From positions 310,001 through 374,000 of the forward strand of contig NZ_JACHCZ010000005.1 in NCBI RefSeq assembly GCF_014207255.1: 64,000 nt of DNA. Direction: 5' to 3'. Source of the stretch: Pseudomonas sp. JAI120. GTDB taxonomy: Bacteria; Pseudomonadota; Gammaproteobacteria; Pseudomonadales; Pseudomonadaceae. Shown here piece by piece: positions 60,203 to 64,000 of this stretch. The notes under the pieces are model-generated. The model saw only the letters and a list, made by a program, of their open reading frames with translations. It did not search any database and was not told where the DNA came from. Made by a program: the position numbers and the translations under genes. Each line of letters opens with the position of its first letter. Position 1 is the stretch's first letter.

Positions 60203-60292
60203 CCCCAGGCAAGCACACCCGTACAAGCCCCTTGCCCGGTTTAGGGCAATAGTGAGGCTGGTTTTTCAGTCCCTCAAATCAAGGAGTTTTCC

Positions 60293-61111
60293 ATGAGCAC
60301 ATTCGTTGCCAAAGACGGTACCCAGATCTACTTCAAGGACTGGGGCAGCGGTAAACCCGTGCTGTTCAGCCACGGCTGGCCGCTGGATGCCGACATGTGG
60401 GAATACCAGATGGAATACCTCAGCAGCCGTGGCTTTCGCACCATCGCGTTCGACCGCCGTGGCTTTGGTCGCTCGGACCAGCCGTGGACCGGCAACGACT
60501 ACGACACCTTCGCCGATGACATCGCGCAGCTGATCGAACACCTGGACCTCAAGGACGTGACCCTGGTGGGCTTCTCCATGGGCGGCGGCGACGTGGCCCG
60601 CTACATCGCACGCCACGGCAGTGCACGCGTGGCCGGCCTGGTGCTGTTGGGCGCAGTCACGCCGATCTTCGGCCAGAAGCCCGATTACCCCCAGGGCGTG
60701 CCGACCGAAGTGTTTGACGGCATCAAGGCCGGGTTGCTGAAAGACCGTGCGCAGTTCATCGCTGACTTCAACACGCCGTTCTTCGGCATCAACAAGGGCC
60801 AGGTGGTTTCTGAAGGTACGCTGACCCAGACCCTGCAGATCGCCATGCTGGCGTCCCTCAAGTCGACCGTGGATTGCGTCACCGCCTTCTCCGAGACCGA
60901 CTTCCGCCCGGACATGGCCAGGATCGACGTGCCGACCCTGGTGATCCACGGTGACGGCGACCAGATCGTGCCGTTCGAGACCACCGGCAAGGTAGCAGCC
61001 GAGATGATCAAGGGAGCCGAGCTGAAGGTGTACAAGGATGCGCCGCACGGTTTTGCCGTTACCCACGCTCAGGCCCTGAACGAGGACCTGCTGGCGTTCC
61101 TCAATCGCTGA
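60293..61111 (+). CDS. alpha/beta hydrolase, non-heme chloroperoxidase type, 272 aa
   Basis: Cytoplasmic serine hydrolase of the cofactor-free haloperoxidase/aryl esterase group. Visible: FSHGWPLDADMWEYQ oxyanion loop, nucleophile GFSMGGGD (Ser95), VIHGDGDQIVPFE with the Asp, and DAPHGFAVTH with the His. Length and spacing are typical. Physiological substrate unknown. Followed by a clear terminator. Confidence 0.93.
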   Translation: MSTFVAKDGTQIYFKDWGSGKPVLFSHGWPLDADMWEYQMEYLSSRGFRTIAFDRRGFGRSDQPWTGNDYDTFADDIAQLIEHLDLKDVTLVGFSMGGGDVARYIARHGSARVAGLVLLGAVTPIFGQKPDYPQGVPTEVFDGIKAGLLKDRAQFIADFNTPFFGINKGQVVSEGTLTQTLQIAMLASLKSTVDCVTAFSETDFRPDMARIDVPTLVIHGDGDQIVPFETTGKVAAEMIKGAELKVYKDAPHGFAVTHAQALNEDLLAFLNR

Positions 61112-61126
61112 AACACCCGCTCCTTT

Positions 61127-61150
61127 GGCCGGGCTCGCCCGGCCTTTTTT
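61127..61150 (+). terminator. Rho-independent terminator after the chloroperoxidase-like gene
   Basis: GGCCGGGC and GCCCGGCC form an 8-bp GC-rich stem (61127-61144), followed by six T. It lies 16 nt after the stop codon; the convergent DoxX gene ends at 61154. Confidence 0.9.
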
Positions 61151-61153
61151 GGC

Positions 61154-61540
61154 TCAGGAGAAACGCTGGCTCAGCACCAGGCGCCCCGGCCCGCTGATCA
61201 GCAGGGTGGTGAAAATGATCAACAGCAGCCAGCCGAATTGCCCTTCCAACAACGTCCATTCCGGATGCACCACCACCATCGCAATCAACAGCACCGCCAG
61301 TATCGGCAGGCACGCCAGGCGCACCAGCACCCCGGCGATGATCAGCAGCGGGCACAGCACTTCGGCGAAAATCGCCAGCAGCAAGGTGATATGGGCGCCG
61401 AGGTGAAACGGGTCTTCGATCAGCTTCAACTGCTCGCTGTAGTTGAGCAACTTGGGCAAGCCATGCACCCACAGCAGGAACAACGCCCCGCTGCCCCGCA
61501 GGAACAACAGCCCCAGGTCCTGGTGTCTTGATTCGTTCAT
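61154..61540 (-). CDS. DoxX-family membrane protein, 128 aa
   Basis: Four transmembrane segments with the DoxX pattern: LLFLRGSGALFLLWVHGLPKLL, then LLAIFAEVLCPLLIIAGVLVRLACLPIL, then the C-terminal FGWLLLIIFTTLLISGPGRLVL. Start ATG 61540 has GGAG 5 nt upstream; the frame is open to 61600. Related proteins act in redox or thiosulfate metabolism, but no function can be assigned here. Confidence 0.85.
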   Translation of the reverse strand: MNESRHQDLGLLFLRGSGALFLLWVHGLPKLLNYSEQLKLIEDPFHLGAHITLLLAIFAEVLCPLLIIAGVLVRLACLPILAVLLIAMVVVHPEWTLLEGQFGWLLLIIFTTLLISGPGRLVLSQRFS

Positions 61541-61621
61541 ATGCGCTCCGATTGGTTGACACGTTATCGACGTCGATTGTGTCCACAGAGCGGTACGCAC
61601 GCTTGCAACCGTGTGCTGACC

Positions 61622-62497
61622 TCACTCCCCGGTGCCGGCAAACCCCGCGACGATTTCATCGATCACCGCCCGTACCCGCGCGGTGTGGCGCAGGTCGGCG
61701 TGGGTCACCAGCCAGACATCGTAGGGCAACGGCCGCGTGCGCGCAGGCCATAGGCGCACCAGCCCGTCGCGCTCGCCGGTGAGGATGGGGATTTCGCCGA
61801 TGCCGATCCCGGCGGCGATGGCGCGGCGCACCAGCAGGCTGGAACTCAGGGCGGCGACGATGCGCCCACGGCCCAGGGGTTCAGAGACCAGGGTCATGTC
61901 CTTCTGGGTTTGCAGGTACGGTTGATAGACCACGAGGTCATGCCCTTCAAACAGGCTGCCCGGCTCCGGCGCGCCCTGGCGATCGATATACGCCTGGGAC
62001 GCAAACAACCCCACCGGCCAGCGCGCGAGACGCCGGGCAATCAGGTCAGGACTGTCCGGGCGCGTGTTGCGCACGGCGATGTCGGTTTCGCGTTTGGCCA
62101 GGCTCAGGAACTGGGTCGACGCGTCCAGTTGCACGCGCACATCCGGGTGCTGGGCGTGCAGGCGCGCAATCGCAGGAATCAGGAAGTCGATGGCCAGGGA
62201 GTCGGTGGTGCTGACCCGTACGGTGCCGGTCAGGCGGTCATCCAGGCCCTGGATCTGACGCTCCAGGTCGAGCGCCGAGCGTTCCATTTTTTCCACCGAG
62301 AGCAACGCGGCCTCGCCGACGGCGGTCAGTGCGTAGCCTTCGGAGGTGCGCAGGAACAGCGTTGCACTCAGGGACTTTTCCAGGGCATTGACCCGCCGGC
62401 CCACGGTGGCCTGGTCGACACCCAATGCACGTGCGGCACCGCGCAGCGTCGACTCGCGGCAGACCGCCAGGAACACCCGTGCATCATCCCAATTCAT
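61622..62497 (-). CDS. LysR-family transcriptional regulator, 291 aa
   Basis: N-terminal helix-turn-helix (MNWDDARVFLAVCRESTLRGAARALGVDQATVGRRVNALE) of the group using WDD starts, then an effector domain from about 90 (LTGTVRVSTTDSLAIDFLIPAIARLHAQHPDV). AAGGAG precedes the ATG. Divergent from the MFS gene at 62610 with a 112-bp spacer that contains two similar palindromes. Confidence 0.92.
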   Translation of the reverse strand: MNWDDARVFLAVCRESTLRGAARALGVDQATVGRRVNALEKSLSATLFLRTSEGYALTAVGEAALLSVEKMERSALDLERQIQGLDDRLTGTVRVSTTDSLAIDFLIPAIARLHAQHPDVRVQLDASTQFLSLAKRETDIAVRNTRPDSPDLIARRLARWPVGLFASQAYIDRQGAPEPGSLFEGHDLVVYQPYLQTQKDMTLVSEPLGRGRIVAALSSSLLVRRAIAAGIGIGEIPILTGERDGLVRLWPARTRPLPYDVWLVTHADLRHTARVRAVIDEIVAGFAGTGE

Positions 62498-62512
62498 GCT
62501 GACTCCTTGCGC

Positions 62513-62556
62513 TGCATATATGCATCGCCATGACGTGTAATCGCTGCATTATTGCA
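62513..62556. promoter_or_regulatory. two TGCA-N4-TGCA palindromes between the LysR and MFS genes
   Basis: TGCATATATGCA at 62513-62524 is a perfect 12-bp palindrome and TGCATTATTGCA at 62545-62556 a near-perfect one. They are 32 bp apart, about three helical turns, so both face the same side of the DNA. Likely recognition and activation sites of the LysR regulator; inferred. Confidence 0.55.
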
Positions 62557-62609
62557 TCGATAAACCTGGATATGCTGGGCACCAGAGAAAAATACCCAGG
62601 ACCGCCATC

Positions 62610-63842
62610 ATGCTCGACACTCATGCCCCACCCCGCCACTCCGTATGGCTGCCGATCTTCGCCGGCCTGTGCGCCAGCCTGGTCAGCATCGGCCTGGCGC
62701 GCTTTGCCTACACGCCGTTGATTCCGTCGCTGATCCAGGCCCACTGGTTCAGCGCCAATGACGTGGTGTACCTCGGTGCCGCCAACCTGGTGGGTTACCT
62801 GATCGGCGCGCTGATCGGGCGGCCCATCGCCCAGCGCACCTCGAACAGAACCGCGCTGCGCATCATGATGGTGGCGGTGACCCTGGCGTTCTTCGCCTGT
62901 GGCTTCCCGCTGTCGGTGGTGTGGTTCTTCGCTTGGCGCCTGCTGTCGGGGATTGCCGGTGGCGCAATCATGGTGCTGGTGGCGGCGACCGTGTTGCCCC
63001 ATGTACCGGCCGCACGCCGGGGCCTGGCCAGTGGCGCGATCTTCCTCGGCATCGGCCTGGGCATCGCCGGCTCCGGCACGCTGGTGCCGCCGCTGCTGAG
63101 CCTGGGCTTGCAGCAGACCTGGTTCGGCCTGGGCCTGCTGGCCGTGGTGTTGACCGCCACCAGCTGGTTCGCCTGGCCTTCGGGCACGCTGCATGAGGAC
63201 ACGCCGCCATCCGACACGGCCGCAGCGACGCCTTCCGGCGTGTACCTGCTGTTCGCCCAATACGCCTTTATGGCCGCGGGGCTGGTACCGGCGATGGTGT
63301 TCCTGGTGGATTACGTCGCCCGTGGCCTGGGGGCCGGGGCGCATATCGGCGCGATGATCTGGGTGATGTACGGCCTGGGGTCGATTGTCGGGCCGGTCAC
63401 CTACGGGTTCCTGGCAGACAAACTGGGGGCGCGCTTGAGCATCCGCGTGGTGCTGGTGGTGCAGGCGCTTGCCGTCGGGGCGTTGCCGTTTGCCGGCTCG
63501 TTGACTGGCCTGGCGGTCCTCGCGGTGATCCTCGGTTCGTTCCCGCCGGGCATCGTGCCGTTGGCGCTGGCGCGGGTGCACGAACTGCTCCCCAACCATC
63601 ATCAGCAGCAGGTCGCGTGGAGCCGTGCCACGGTCTCCTTTGCGACTTTCCAGGCGCTCTCGGGGTTTGCCTATTCCGCCCTGTTCAACGTCAGCGGTGG
63701 TCAGCATGCGCTGTTGTTCATGATCGCTGCCGGGGCGATAGTGGTCGCCCTGGCACTGGAACCGGGCATGCGCCTGCTGAACCGTCGACCGTCCGACGCG
63801 GTCCCAACCCATACGCTCATCGCTGCAGGTAATCTGAAATGA
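62610..63842 (+). CDS. MFS transporter, YbfB/YjiJ family, 410 aa
   Basis: Inner-membrane carrier with 12 predicted segments. It begins with ARFAYTPLIPSLIQ, the hallmark of YbfB/YjiJ-like MFS proteins, followed by GYLIGALIGRPIAQR. The second half has FLVDYVARGLG and a cytoplasmic loop TYGFLADKLGARLSIR. Substrate unknown. The stop overlaps the next gene by 4 nt (ATGA at 63839), so the quinone oxidoreductase is in the same operon. Confidence 0.88.
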   Translation: MLDTHAPPRHSVWLPIFAGLCASLVSIGLARFAYTPLIPSLIQAHWFSANDVVYLGAANLVGYLIGALIGRPIAQRTSNRTALRIMMVAVTLAFFACGFPLSVVWFFAWRLLSGIAGGAIMVLVAATVLPHVPAARRGLASGAIFLGIGLGIAGSGTLVPPLLSLGLQQTWFGLGLLAVVLTATSWFAWPSGTLHEDTPPSDTAAATPSGVYLLFAQYAFMAAGLVPAMVFLVDYVARGLGAGAHIGAMIWVMYGLGSIVGPVTYGFLADKLGARLSIRVVLVVQALAVGALPFAGSLTGLAVLAVILGSFPPGIVPLALARVHELLPNHHQQQVAWSRATVSFATFQALSGFAYSALFNVSGGQHALLFMIAAGAIVVALALEPGMRLLNRRPSDAVPTHTLIAAGNLK

Positions 63843-64000
63843 CGCTTCCTAAAGAAATGACCCTGATCGAAATCACCACCCCCGGTGGCCCCGAGGTGCT
63901 GCAGCCGCGCCGCGCGGAGGTACCGGTGGCGGGCCCCGGCGAGATCCTGATTCGCGTGCACGCGGCCGGGGTCAATCGCCCCGACGCCCTGCAACGCGCC
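63839..64000 (+). CDS. NAD(P)H:quinone oxidoreductase family, N-terminal part (truncated by window edge)
   Basis: The first 54 residues are visible: MTLIEITTPGGPEVLQPR, VPVAGPGEILIRVHAAGVNRPDALQR. This is the start of a zinc-independent medium-chain reductase (QOR/TED2 type), with the GxGEIxIRVxAxGVNxPD motif. Co-transcribed with the MFS gene through a 4-nt overlap. Confidence 0.88.
   Translation, partial: MTLPKEMTLIEITTPGGPEVLQPRRAEVPVAGPGEILIRVHAAGVNRPDALQRA

Noticed and set aside
1..64000. CRISPR arrays, tRNA or rRNA genes, insertion sequences and prophage genes
   Set aside because: None recognised on reading both strands; the repeats seen are REP units and one palindromic element, without regular spacers or a transposase.

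Overview
The window is chromosomal DNA of a Pseudomonas of the fluorescens group. Three things point there: REP repeats of the type common in that group (TGTGGGAGGGGGC... paired with its reverse complement), a DING-type phosphate-binding protein, and a gene order that matches P. aeruginosa PA0674-PA0701 as I remember it. No rRNA, tRNA, CRISPR array, prophage or insertion sequence was recognised.

Left flank (1-17.9 kb): ordinary accessory and housekeeping genes. They include a metallothionein too short for most gene callers (423-593, minus), a tandem pair of half-size YdcZ/DUF606 transporters with a divergent LysR regulator, a Phd/VapC toxin-antitoxin pair, mntH, an alpha/beta hydrolase fused to a YaaW-like domain, an AraC regulator with a divergent EamA exporter, a KefB/KefC-type K+ efflux protein, an exported protein behind a long hairpin, an esterase, cobF and a histidine-phosphatase-like protein. 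A 1536-residue toxin-like protein of visibly lower GC closes the flank.

Central island (17.9-55.3 kb): one coherent block. (a) Minus strand, 27.9 to 17.9 kb: phdA, pdtB (TpsB transporter), an ExbB with an N-terminal DUF2341-LamG ectodomain, exbD, tonB, a porin, a coiled-coil exported protein, a YbjN-like protein, a PpiC foldase and a LysR regulator. (b) pdtA, a 12.3-kb gene for a 4093-residue two-partner-secretion exoprotein. (c) A DING protein. (d) A complete Hxc-type type II secretion system (11 genes, hxcS to hxcW). (e) An ECF sigma / FecR anti-sigma / VreA signalling trio. In P. aeruginosa the equivalent genes respond to phosphate starvation and to the PUMA3 (Vre) cell-surface signalling system. 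A motif shared upstream of pdtA and phdA, with its core also upstream of hxcT, suggests co-regulation here too. The likely logic is that phosphate limitation and an outer signal release the sigma factor, the T2SS exports the DING protein, and PdtB displays PdtA on the surface with a dedicated TonB energy module.

Right flank (55.4-64 kb): a small exported protein, mntP behind a yybP-ykoY manganese riboswitch, a zinc alcohol dehydrogenase broken by an in-frame stop, a VOC-fold exported protein with an alginate-export-type porin, a chloroperoxidase-like hydrolase, a DoxX protein, a LysR/MFS divergent pair with two matching palindromes between them, and the start of a quinone oxidoreductase.

Limits: all family calls come from reading the translations and from memory. 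No database search or alignment was run, so P. aeruginosa locus names are assignments by order and domain content.
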